The notes beneath the pieces are model-generated. The model saw nothing but the letters and a program-made list of their open reading frames with translations, was not told the DNA's origin and did not search any database. This document shows, in pieces, positions 1-12,600 of a DNA stretch of 64,000 nucleotides (the stretch's first letter is position 1; the number at the start of each line of letters is the position of its first letter). Origin of the DNA: Membranipora membranacea (Eukaryota; Bryozoa; Gymnolaemata; Cheilostomatida; Membraniporidae); NCBI GenBank assembly GCA_914767715.1, contig OU612072.1, positions 18,660,001-18,724,000 of the forward strand, in the 5' to 3' direction. The position numbers and the translations under genes were made by a program.

Positions 1-3000
1 CATTAGTCGATAAATTGCAGCGGGATTCAAAGATATTCCAAGCTTTCACCAACTGAGTGAAATCTGAACCCTACTGACTGCAATATAAACAGTGAAGGGA
101 AATAGTGCTCTCGCTGCTCTTGCCCTGCAATATATTGTTTGATTTTCAAAGGAAAGCTCTAAATCTTTTAACCTGAGTTAAATTGAGTTTAAAACACCTT
201 TTTGGCACAAAATTTGAAAGCAAATGTTGTGGAGAAGAAAGACGAAACACTTTTTGTATGGAGTTGCTTCCTTACAAATCCATACAAAATAAACTTGAAC
301 AATAATGAGTGAAAGAGAAGTGTCGGTTTTGCTTGGGTATTCAGCCTCAAGTGGGTCAAATATCCGACAGTACCCCTGTGGTTTGTTGGCACCTCAATAA
401 GCAACCTTTATCATATATCTCCTCCGGCGTACTGGAGAGAAAATGTTTGTTCTTTTGTAGACATACAGTAAAACAAGGTATTATGTCTGGAAAACGATAC
501 TGTGTAGTAGTGGTAGAAAGTCTCGGTTGTGAGACTTGTTCCCACAAGACACTGTCTCGTAGAGACAAGTCGAGACACGCTCTTGATACATATCGACACT
601 TGTTCATTACAAACACTGTTTTTGTCACGGTTTTTGGGTTTTTTGAGACCAAAAACCTAAAAGCACAAAAAAAGTGGCAGTTTTCAATTTTATCCGTTAT
701 TTTATCGATATATGTCTCATCTCAGTCTCGTTTTGAATTTGTTGCTGTCTTGGTCTCGTCCTGTCTTGCCAAATCCGACAATTTGCCATCACTACGTGTG
801 TGGCCACCTTGTTTTTATTTAAACTATTGGTAACACAATAACTTGATCAACAATAATAGATGATCATCATTATATCCTCATATCTGTGTCATATTTTGTC
901 AGGTGACCATCACAGTGGCTGTCTCAGCCTGACCTGACCTCATTAATCGTTCTCATGTAGTGTCTGAATGTGGTGCTGGTAGGACTATACAGGGCTATAG
1001 TTTAGGAAAAAATGGTAGGGGAGGCAGAAATCCTTGAGGGTGTGAAGTAACATCAGGTAGGGTATTGTAAGTGTATTGTAAGTTGAGTGAGGGGTCAATC
1101 CCCAGCCTCCAAAGCGTTTCAATGATATAAATAGCATATGGAAGTCCCAAATGAGCTGAGTCTGACATCGAATATTCAATTATAGCATTTTAATGCCACT
1201 CTATTGTGCATTCTAGGGGAGGCAGATCTTCCCGAAACCCACCCACTGTTCCACGATGCCTATACCCTGTATGCGAAGGTTTTATAGTGAGTTTATAGGT
1301 GGTTGGCAGTTGTCACTCGTAGATTTTATTTATCTTATCATCATATTCTCGCGTCGTGTTTTATGATGCAATTTTAATTATTTTTTTTGTTTTAACAGAT
1401 AAAGTTTTAGAATTTGATATTTTATCACATGTACAATACTTGGAAATCATTGTTTCTGAACAATGATTTCTTAACGTTTTACAAATAAACTGCATTTTAT
1501 TATTATTGAAGCTTTTAAGACCAATGAATATAAGTTGTGACGCACGGGACTAAAAATTAGTAGTATCACGTTTGAAAAGAATAATTCTGCATAAACTGTG
1601 CTGTTGCGGAGTTTACACTACCAATGAGCACAAGCAGGCTCAATCCCATCATAAAAAACATGTTTGAATAGTTTCTGTTCTCCACTCAAAGTCAAATGTG
1701 AAATCAAACAGAAAAAGTGGGGTGCTTGACCAAGGAGTTAGAGACAACTCCTTGGCATGACTAAAGCATAATTTAGTGTCCTGTACGCCGACCTGCGCAT
1801 CACAACACTGGTGGGTTATATTTTGCCATACATATCGCTATAGAAGAATTTTGTTCTTCACTACAATAGTCACCCATTTCGTTATATTACTAAGTTTAAT
1901 TTACACAATTTTGGTTAGTTTTAAGTCCCGTGGGTAACAATATAATTTTTCATTTGCCAACAATTCCAAATTTTATGTCCTAGGCTCTGTAAAACAAGCT
2001 CTTTGCTGTGTATAACAGCCTAGATGCTTCTGCTATCTGAATGATTATTGTCAGATTTTCCAAGGTAAATAGGACGTATTTTGTGTCCTGTGCATTTCAC
2101 GCGGTATCCAGATATTTTCCCAATATCATTTTCCCACCAAGCCATTTTCCCACCTCCCTTTATCCCACCAAGCCATTTTCCCACCAAGCCATTTCCCCAC
2201 ATATCCGTTTTCCCACCAGGACGATTTCTCACTGATCCATTTTCTCACCAGGATGTTTTCCCACCAATTTGTTTTCCCACCACAATATTTTCTCACCAAG
2301 CTGTTTTCCCACCTGGACATTTTCTTACCAATCCATTTTTCCACCCGGACGTTTTCCCACTTGCCATTTTCCCACTATTATTTTTCTCGAATGAACGCTG
2401 GTAGCTTCTCTCTATTTTTTGTTTCTTTTCCTTCCGCTCTTTTTCAGGCATTAAAAATGGTAATTGAAAGTAGTGTTATAGTCTCGTCATAAAAGTTTTG
2501 TTGCAGTTCCTTTTTTATTCTAGAATCCCAAAGTCTGTGACATTTGATGTTAAAAATGCTGTTAGAAGTTATGAAAATGACTTGAACAGTTTTCTCATGA
2601 TTTTTCACAACTTGCATTGCATTATGTCACTGGCATTTTATTCCAATGGTATTTTGACACGAAATCCCGAGTGACATTCTAGAAATTCTCAAATCACCGA
2701 CGCTGATGACATCTTACAACTGTTTATAGTTCCCAGGCTATATTATTCATGCTAGTAGGGACAGTCAATCAAATCATTGTCGGATCAGTTCCTGTGTTGT
2801 GTTATGTTTATATTTCCGTACCATGAGAGGAATTTCATTCAGTGGTTCCAGTGCATGTAAACTAGAAAGACCATCATATTATTAGCTTTTTTATGATTAA
2901 CTATTTGTCTGCAATATGTGTGGACAAGGTTCTAGAGTTCTAGAGAGATTCTTCACCTGGGATTATTCGTTTCATATATGTGGTATCCATTGATAAAGAT

Positions 3001-3695
3001 GTGTAGGGTCTCAATATAGTAAAATTAGTCAATATTCATAATGCAAGGTTAAGGCAGCATCCATTCCACCTAAGAACTGCCCTTGCACATCAGATGGAAT
3101 ATTAAAATATTTATTTCAATTTTGGTGCAAAAACAGTAATGGAAAAACATTTGCAAACTATAAATGTGAACATAAAATAATATGAATGATTACACTATCT
3201 GCGTTTTTACAATATATAGGCCAATATACAGGTATATAGTACAAGAAATTAGCAGTAGGTAGTTCAACAATTGTGCTAACTTTGGGTCTTAGTTACATGG
3301 ACACAACAAAAACATGAAACTACAGTGATTAATTAGCGATAATTAGTACAAGTCAAATGCAATAATCTTAGAAAAACAAAATGGCCGGAACAGGATTTCT
3401 GAGAGGCAAAAATGTGACAATTACATGACTTCAAATACATATTATAGTTATCGCCTTTTTATGAATCCTTCGGAAACCTTTTTGAACAAATAGAAATATC
3501 CCAGTTTGTAAAAAGTGCAAGTTTGGTCAAATCAAACAAGTTTAAAACAATAGCGAAGATCAATTTAGATTGTGACAGTGGAAAATATAAAATATTGTGA
3601 TATTAGCAGTATTTACAATGTAAGTGCTTAATGATTAGATAGCTATCAAAATGCTATTATGGACTCCCGTTCTTTGCCTGTAACAATACTTGACT
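1..3695. other. Non-coding flank and probable 3' UTR of the Roco-caspase
   Basis: I see no convincing gene in this stretch. On the minus strand an AATAAA signal lies at about 3114-3109, roughly 580 bases past the Roco-caspase stop, and could be its polyadenylation site. Open frames near 309-833 and 2020-2404 lack family motifs; the latter are produced by a tandem repeat. The sequence around 1721-1766 contains a small hairpin (ccaaggagtt and its complement). Confidence 0.4.
2112..2384. repeat. 16-bp minisatellite, consensus around TTTTCCCACCAAGCCA
   Basis: Roughly 17 imperfect units of about 16 bp share the core TTTTCCCACC followed by a variable 6-base spacer. Because 16 is not a multiple of 3, each strand reads as degenerate peptide repeats (Phe-Ser-His-Gln or Trp-Trp-Glu-Asn-like) with long open frames. 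These frames are a consequence of the repeat, not evidence of a protein. Confidence 0.85.
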
Positions 3696-6600
3696 TCATG
3701 ACTGGCGCAACACCGTTGCTACTGTCAGCTCTTTCTTTCTTTCTTTGAGATAAGTCTTGTACTTGGTAACAGACTCTACTTCGAACAGCTGTATCCGGAT
3801 TGCCTCGTGGCTAGATAGTGATTTCCCAACCATTTCTAAAACATGAATACTTTATTCAAGTGCATAAGACAATGAAAATTCCTCCGGGTTTTTCTCATAT
3901 TTTGTCTATTTAATAATCAATGGAACATGACAAAACTCTGATTTTCGTCATAGGAATTGGGAACACATAGTCTAAAATTCCTTTCGACGTCCTTCATATA
4001 AAATAACAGGCGTCACTTGTGGAATCATAGGGCAAGTTTTACACATATGCCACTCAACGGAATGTTTCCATTCTCCGTCAGTCATTTAACTCATGCGCCA
4101 AAATGGACTCACCTTTGAAGACAATTCTTGTTTTCCTGTTATCAGGTAGCACAGGTTTAGTGAGCGAGTCAGGATGATCTGCTGTTCTCATATTCACTCC
4201 TGGTGATAGATACAGTTTCCTGCCATTGGTCAATGTACTGATTGTTACTGGCAGCTGACCTTTACCTTGTTCAGTTGCTCGCTCTCTTACAACAGACTGG
4301 ATCTAGAAAGATAACATACCAAAATATGTGTGCCTTTGCCATGTTATCATTTTATGCTGTATCTTGGATGATGATACAAATATGACACAGCAGGAAGGTA
4401 AAGCATATCTCTTACTTGATAACGAGGATGGCTTTGAAATCAAGATGATGATCCCATTTGTTATTGAGCTTATGCCTCAAATTTTTAAGTCACCATATAT
4501 TACATTGAAGACAAAAGCCCATAAACTTCCCAGACATCCGAAATACTCTCATCATTTGATTAGAACAGCAGTGTCATGACCCCTACTTTGTGCCATCTGA
4601 CTTGGCATTGGATCTCTCCAACCCTCAAACCAATCTGAGCTGACACATTGGCTAAGAAACCATCAATAAATTAAACCCCCTAATATCAACAGATTCAATA
4701 CCCACAATCTGCGTCTGAAATTTGCACACCATGTAAAAGCTCAAAAGAAGACAGCCGAGGAGAGAAGTTCAAGATCAAACATGACCACTGAAACTAATAC
4801 ATGTGGCGGAAGCTTCCAATTTAAAGTACATAACAATTTATAATATATTACTGTTTCGCCTAGCTGCACCACATGACTGTTTCCTGCACGTTTGTAAAAT
4901 GTTGCTATTAAAGCTCTGATGAATACTGATCCATATTTCTTGCGACGGTAGGCAGCATAGTCTGCAATATTAGCACAAAAGCACACATAGAATAAAAATT
5001 AAATTTCACTCAGAGATTTTAAGCTCCGCTAGCATAAGTACTTTGGGACCGGTTCATCTTTTGTATAGAAATTATGACCAGGAACTGCATTTGTATAGGT
5101 AAGTTTAGCCCAGCAAATCGGCAGGTGAATATAAGGAAGGAAATAGATTCATCCGGGCCTTCCAACCCCAAGGGGACTGGGGCAATTGTGTATCCTCCCC
5201 TAAGGGGACTGGGGAAATTGTGTATCCACCCGACAAGAATTGAACCCACAAGACTAGCAAAGTTACAGTGTTATAAGGAGGAAGCAAACGGTTAAAGGTG
5301 AATAACTTATCACAGGTAAGACCTTACCATCAAAGGATGCTTTGAATATAATAAGATCATCCAGAGATAGACGACTTTCATCATTGTAAGGCAATACTGT
5401 TGTCAGTGAAGGTGTATCTGGAGCAGCAACTGGTCTCAATATCTCGTCAATACCTGTGGTTTTATGTAAAGATATCATGCGCCAATGATAAATTGCTGTA
5501 ATCAGTATAGGGACTGTTTAAAGAACTAGGCGTTTGGCAAGTATAATACGATAAGCTTGACTAGGAAAGGGGGCTGTGGTGCCAAATTGGACTGTGTAAT
5601 CAGATATTGCATGTCTAACTACTCTAGGTTATGTCTGCGGGAGTCATGGCCTGAGCTGGGAACCTTTCGTTTCTCCTGACATTTCTCATTATTTTTTGTT
5701 CACACGTAATAATAAAAGAAGTTAACACTCCGGGATAATTATATTGCATATTGGGCTCTATGACGCTTCGCGTGAACACTGACACGCATAAGAAGCGTGG
5801 AGTACAGTCGCGTCAAACATCACACCTTGATTTTGTATTTGTGGCTCTGTCTTGTTCTGTTCTGTTGTCGCACCTGGCAACCCTTGGCTCTGTCCTACAG
5901 CAGTGCTGGAATCGGATGACTCTCTCTCCATTCTATTCACTACAATGTCAGAATAAAATGACATGTTGGGGGAGCAAGACAAATCCCTTCTCATCATATG
6001 ATGGAGGATGAGTACAGTTTACCTTTAAATCCTGCTCAAACTTCATGAGTGATTGTATTGCTTACCTCCAGAGCAGGTCTGTAAGATGATCATCTTTGGT
6101 TTGCCTTTCATTGCTGGGAAGTGTCTTGGAGACAGGAGATTGTAAATATCAACAAGTCTGAGATCCTGATCCTGTGTGCTAATCGTACCGAAATCTCCAT
6201 GGCTCATTATCACCAGCACAAACATTCCCAGACCTGAGTGTACTGATGTACCTGTTTCCTTGTCAACATACTGAGTCTCATCATGGATGGCCTGAACAAT
6301 TTCCTATATTAAAAAATCAAATGGGGATCCTGAATGTTCATCGAATCATTCAATATCCTCATCAACAAATAAGATATCGGTATTTATTACAGTTCCACAC
6401 GTTTCTGTTGATACTTCATGCAGGCTTGTAGGCTCACCTTTATTGCCAGTAATTTTATTTCAAATGGAATGTTTAAGAAGTAATGCCAGCAAAAGAGCTC
6501 GCAATACATGATACACTGTGTGCAATCCTGATAATTATATGAGAAGATGAAAATTGGACCAAAAACAGGCCTCAGGTTGTGTTGAAAAACCAGGGCACAT

Positions 6601-9600
6601 CAAGCATACAAATAATAAGTGATGATTTAGTACACACCTTGGCACTCCAGAACTTGTCGGCGCTTAACTGACTGGCAATAAATCCAAACCGCTTCAACAT
6701 GTTTTCTATATTCTTGTAGTCATGATCAGAACCTTTCCTAATTTGATGTTTGTCTGGAGAGTTTGGGTCTCGGACGTTGATTATCAGAGCTCGACCTCTT
6801 GTAGCACTCATTCTATATACCTACATTGATTAATTCAAGTAAATGAAAGAGAAGAATGTCTTCAAGAAGGGATGCATTTCACTGAAGGAATCAGTTATAA
6901 TACTATCCACTTGGCATCACTTTGAAATTGATGTTCTACATCTAATTTATAGAATCTGCAAGAGCTTTCTTCATAAATAATGACTGTAATGTGTTACGCT
7001 AGAGTCAGCTCACCTTCTCAACAGGAACAACTTGATATAGTGAACTCTGTAGGACAGGAAACATTTTGATTTCCGCAGTTTTCTCCCAAACTATCTGAAC
7101 AATTTCCTCTTGTCCAGCTAATGTCTTCGATCTGATATAGCCTTTAAGCTCTTCCATCTCTGCTGGTTTCAGCTTTACACCTTAACAATGATGAAACAAA
7201 GCAGTACAACAGTTTGTTACTATGTATCAAATCAATTCACCACGATATATTAAGGTTGCTGATTTTGATTGATTTCGTTAACGTCATCGTGTGGGACTAG
7301 ATCGGGGGCAGTGACTTTTGAATTGTCCTTGATTACAGCCTGAGTGACTTTATAACATCCCCATTGGATACAACAATACAAGTTCTAATTGTCCTTGAGT
7401 GAAACACGATGCTGCTAGTTCAGTACTTTAATCATCTCATCTGCAAATACAGTTGTTAGATAGGATAGGCTGCACCTGTAATGGATTACCATCCAGTCAC
7501 CAAACTCAAACGCGTCAAAGGCATTTGTGGCACTAAATGAGTTTGGAATATATTTAAACTTAGACTCACATGGTTGGAGAAGTGATAATGGTATGCCTTT
7601 TTCTTTAGCACATGTCTCCTGTTTTGCTGGTTGTTCACGAAAACCAGGATTCCTCTTGCCAACAATATGTCCCGGATTGAGAAACGCAGGGTTTGACCTT
7701 TGCAAGACAAGACAGTGGGGGCATGACAGTTTCAAATCGAATTTAGTTGCGGGCCATGTTTTTTTCACTTCTAATCTAAGCTTTCTGAGTAGATCAATGA
7801 ATGTTTTCCAGATGTCATGGACACATGTCATACTACCTTCCACTCTTATAGCCATCTGATGTCCACGAACATCATGGATCAGATGTGCGTCTAGTTCTTG
7901 CGAACTATCATTGAGGTTCAATTTCACTGATGCTCCGTTTCCATAAGGGAATGCTTGGTATGTTCTGTTTCTCAAAGCTTCCAGAAAAACAACTGTCATT
8001 TGCTGGAATGCGTATTCAGGAACCTTTAGCCCACGAAATATCATGGCGCCATATAACTTGATCTCAGCATCAGGAGGAAAGACTGTATGTTTGGGCATAA
8101 AATGTGGAAGTAAATAATTGTTAGCGGTGAAATTGAGATTTACTGGGCCATATAACAATTTGTATCTGCTGAGAAGAGCTGTTCCAACCGAAAACTGAAA
8201 ACCACATGCTTTTGTGATGTCTTCCAATGTCTGCTTCTGGATGATCCCATTGCGACTAAAACTGTCCGATTTCCAACTCTCATAAATCATATTTCTTGGT
8301 TCCTGAATTACGATGTGTTTCATCATTGTGTGATCATAGAGGGTGCTGATTAACTTGGCGACTGCTGGGATATTGTGAAAGAGAAAATTTGACATTGGTA
8401 GGTTGATTGGTGCTGATTTGTCATCTCTGCCATCATCTTCTTCATCATCATCACTTTCATCATCTGTGCTGTTGTTTGAGCTGGAGCTTGAACTACTCGC
8501 CTCATCTTTATCGTTTCTTTCCCAAATACTTCTGCTGATCTCATGCTGTTCATCTGTGTACCTTAACAGTAACCCGGAACGCTGCATGAAAGATAGCAGT
8601 TTGTCCAAGGCAACTTCAGATAGTTTTGATGAGAGATGGCTGTAATCCAAACATGACATGTCAGTTTTGGATAATATGGAGTCTATTTCTTCCTTCCAAG
8701 AGTCCGGTAATGTCGCTTTTGATTTTCTGGCCCGCTTCATGAGAGCTTCTTTCAACGGTGTGAAGATCTCATCAGATGTGTTTTGATGATAGCCAATATC
8801 AAATACTGAGTTCTCAAAAATCTCACTGGCCTTTCTAGAGCGGGATTTAAAAACCCCCATTCTTCTAGACTTTCGATATTCTTTGAACAGCTCTCTCTGT
8901 AGGATACGAATTGTATTGATCAGGTCAGCTTTCAAACTCTTAAACTCACCTTCCTTGTTAACAAACTTGTCTGAGTGAGTCAAAATAAGAATGGGGCTTT
9001 TCGACCCAGGTGCTACCATGAGAAGATGAGATAACCAATCAAAGGCTACTCTACGGGTAGCCTCTCGACTTCCCTTTTCCTCCGCTTCCCTTTTGTATTC
9101 TTGCATGCTAACAACTACCATGGGTATGCAATCTTTACGAAACGTTAGTTGATATGCATGTTGATACGTTTTGTCACCACCAAAGTCAATGACTCTAACC
9201 CGTTGCTCCAAATCTGGCGAGCTCAGATCAATTTCCTTAATCTCAAACACTTTTGTCTTTTCCACTCCAGGTAAGATTTCTCTTTTGAAATCATTTTGCA
9301 TGGCTTTGAGCAATGTGGACTTCCCAGCTTCTTTTTTCCCTATCAATACAATTGTTGATAGGGTTATGGCTGTTCTGCCGCGTTCCAAATCCTTGTAATA
9401 TTGCTTTATATTGCTGAATCCATCAAGACAAACAGCAAGAGGAGGCTCAACCAGTTCTGCGCAGTTTATAGATGTGAAATTCTCAAGCGGTAGAGATGTG
9501 ATATTCGAATGGAGATGGGTCATGTTGTAATTATTTGATAAATCCAGCCTCTTGAGAGCCCTCAAAGCATCAATCCACTCAGGTAATTCCCTCAAATCAT

Positions 9601-12600
9601 TGTTATTCAAGTTTAGGGAGCCAAGGTGTACCATTGTCTTCATGCTAAAAAAACAATTTATTATATTTATATATATTTTATTTTATATATTTTGCATGAC
9701 TGTTTCTATTCATTGATCATATTCCCCTAATATGAATGAAAAGGAAAAGAAAAACATACAAAAATCCTGCTTCTATAGGTTTATTTAATGTGCTAATGTA
9801 ATGTGTGAGAGGGGTGGGCTGTAATTATGCCACTTCAACTATTTGGAAATCAGCTGAGTTACAAGAATATTTTGTATTCATGTCATTGAGGGGAGGGGAG
9901 GTATGGCGGCCCATAGCACCTTTATTAATGCGCATTAGCTAACATGCTAACTCGCTAAGTCGCTAATGCGCATTAGTTAACATGCTAACTCGCTAACTCG
10001 CTAATGCGCATTAAGAGATAAAAGATTTCCAGAAATATTTTTGGGTCTGTCTTTATGCATGTGCGGGCTATCACTGTCTTGATATGGCCTCTGTGATTGG
10101 TCTTACTTTCAAAATAAGACCAATCACAGAGGTCATACTAATCTCTGCTCTACTACTCGTCCACCAAAAAATGATTTGAACCAAGCAATGTAATTTGTTG
10201 TGTTGTTGCTGATGGAGTTTTATTGTAAATGACACCTGTATCCTCATACCATTCATCACTGAGTATGGTAAGGCTATAACTCTCTGGTTTGGTACAACAT
10301 TAGAGCGTGATGGACAAAGTTTGCAGACTATTCCATCAGTTATATGTACTCAAATGATAACCTTTCAAACTCAGTATGAGTAAGTATATGATCAAGGAGT
10401 CCTTGATATAATATTGATTAGCAACTTGCATAGTATAGTAGTAGGCCTACCTCAGATTGATTTTGCACAGTTACTACTACATATTGTGGTGTCAACTGTG
10501 TGTTAATGAAGTATCTACTAAGCTGTTCATAGGCCTATCATTATGTCACTAGTGTTATCAGGGAACCAGACACACACAAGGCTGCAACTCATCAAATCAA
10601 CTGTCAGTGACCTGCTGTCTGTGAATGGACATGTTTTAAGTTGGAAAACATGGTTTTTTGTCAATGGTTTGCTCATGTCGCTCTAATCAAGGTATTAAGG
10701 AAGATATATATGTTGGGTTAGTTGTAGGCCAAGACGCAAGGGTCATTGTTGTGGTTCTATTGGTATGGTTTCGTCTCATGATCAATGTGAGAGATATTTA
10801 GAAATATCTAATCTAATGCAACATATATTTGATGTATATATAATTGGAGGACAAGTAAATCCCGGCATGTTAAAAAAGCTAATGCCAACTTAGGGATTGA
10901 GTTCCAGTTCTAGAACTTCAGAGAGAGCCTACAATCCCAATCATATTCTTAAAGGCTTAAAAAGAGGTTTCAACAAATGAAGTGCAATGCTCATGCAATA
11001 ATGCCCAGGTCACACCACCTGGTCGCACACAAATATTCAGCCAAATTATCCTTTATAGCAAGATATTTGTTACATACCCCTGGTTTTATGTTTTTTTGGT
11101 CTTTTTCTCAAGGTAAGTGGAAATTGCATCACTTTTTCTCTTCAGGCGCCCATGTATTCAGAGTGATTGTCAATGTCATTCACAAACATGAGCCTAGTGG
11201 ATAATTTTATGGGAGTAGCCTTCCCTCCCTGGGATTGTCAGGATGGGACCATTACCGTAACCATACTATGCCATTTATAAGCTTTACCTTCTTCACATCC
11301 AAAATCCCAGTCTTCACACCTTGTATTCAGATATTTAGCCTTGATTTGAGCTTTGTGTCAAAGCCTTTACTTTTAGTAGTTCAAAGTTTGGTAAACAATC
11401 TGGTCAAAGTATTGTCATTGTAGAGGCCAGCCCAGTTCGGATACAATTTGTCCTCTGCCCCCAGAGAGCATTGGATTTGACCAATAAGATTTAATTATTT
11501 TTATTGAACCCCTGACTGAAGACCAGGCTTTTGTCAACTTTAATTAAAACAGGGCCCTAATAATGAATTGCCAATATTATCCGGCTGGCGGGAATAGACG
11601 CAGTAAATTGGTAAAAAAACAGTTTCTTCACACCTTGATTCACCCTATTTTCCGCTTTATACTGTAATATATATATTAAAATGTATCCTAAAATGAACAC
11701 CATCATAGATTTGTTGCACTCAAACCCCTTGTCAATACAATTGGCAATACAGTAAAAATGACCAGCGGTTTGTTAGGGTCCTCAAAATAACAATTTTGTG
11801 CCCAGTGAAATCCTTGGACTGAAAAAATAATTCAATTGTAATATTTTAAAGATGATGGTGATGGAGAAGAGAGCGATGGTACAAATGATAACAATGGAAG
11901 GCATGATGACAATGGTATACCTTTATCACTACCAACATTAGATCCAAAGACTGCTTTTGGTGAGTCACAATTTAAGATTTATTCATGAGATAAAATACAT
12001 TACCAACCTAGAGACCGATCAAAGAATAATCATAGTAGCGGGCCCACCAGATGAATCTGACTCAGAATAGATATAATATTATAATGAAATTCAAGTCAGC
12101 CTCTTCCCAAAACATCTGATAAAATGATTTGCCCTCACTGATTTTGACAATACAATAAAGTAGCCCAGTTTGGTAGCTGGCGTCACAGGAAGAAGTCATC
12201 ATTATCAGCCAGGTCTACTTTATTGACATCGTCTTGGAGTTGCAATGTCACGGAAAGGGGGATGACAACTCCAACCATCTATGAGCAGCTATACGTTATT
12301 TTTTTAGGTATCTGCAATATCAACTAACATCTGTTGACAGTTATTGGCCACCAAGGTTTCAATTTTGAGATGGTTCCTGCCCAAGATGAATATCATGGAT
12401 CCTATCCGTTGTTAACCCATAGTTACATTATAAGCTGCCACTTGTGTTGTTAATTTTAGAAAGAGTGAAGATGCGACTTCAGAATTAGTACCCGACATTT
12501 CACCAATTGATAACACAAAATTATTTTGCTTTTAGATGAAGGACTCATTTTGACCCCAAAAAAAGAAAAGCCAATAAGTTCTACTCAGGAAGCACCGACT

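Noticed and set aside
309-833. 174-residue plus-strand open frame at the left edge
   Set aside because: No recognisable domain, no splice structure; the opposite strand is also open over part of it, as expected from chance.
2020-2404. Long open frames on both strands with Trp-Glu-Asn-rich or Phe-Ser-His-rich peptides
   Set aside because: They fall entirely in a 16-bp tandem repeat, which by itself keeps frames open; no start context or family motif.
7415-9643. Single-exon Roco gene starting at the ATG at 9643 and ending at 7415
   Set aside because: Upstream exons add in-phase leucine-rich repeats ending directly at this exon's acceptor, and an in-frame consensus donor at 7570 leads to the caspase exons; kept only as a retained-intron alternative.
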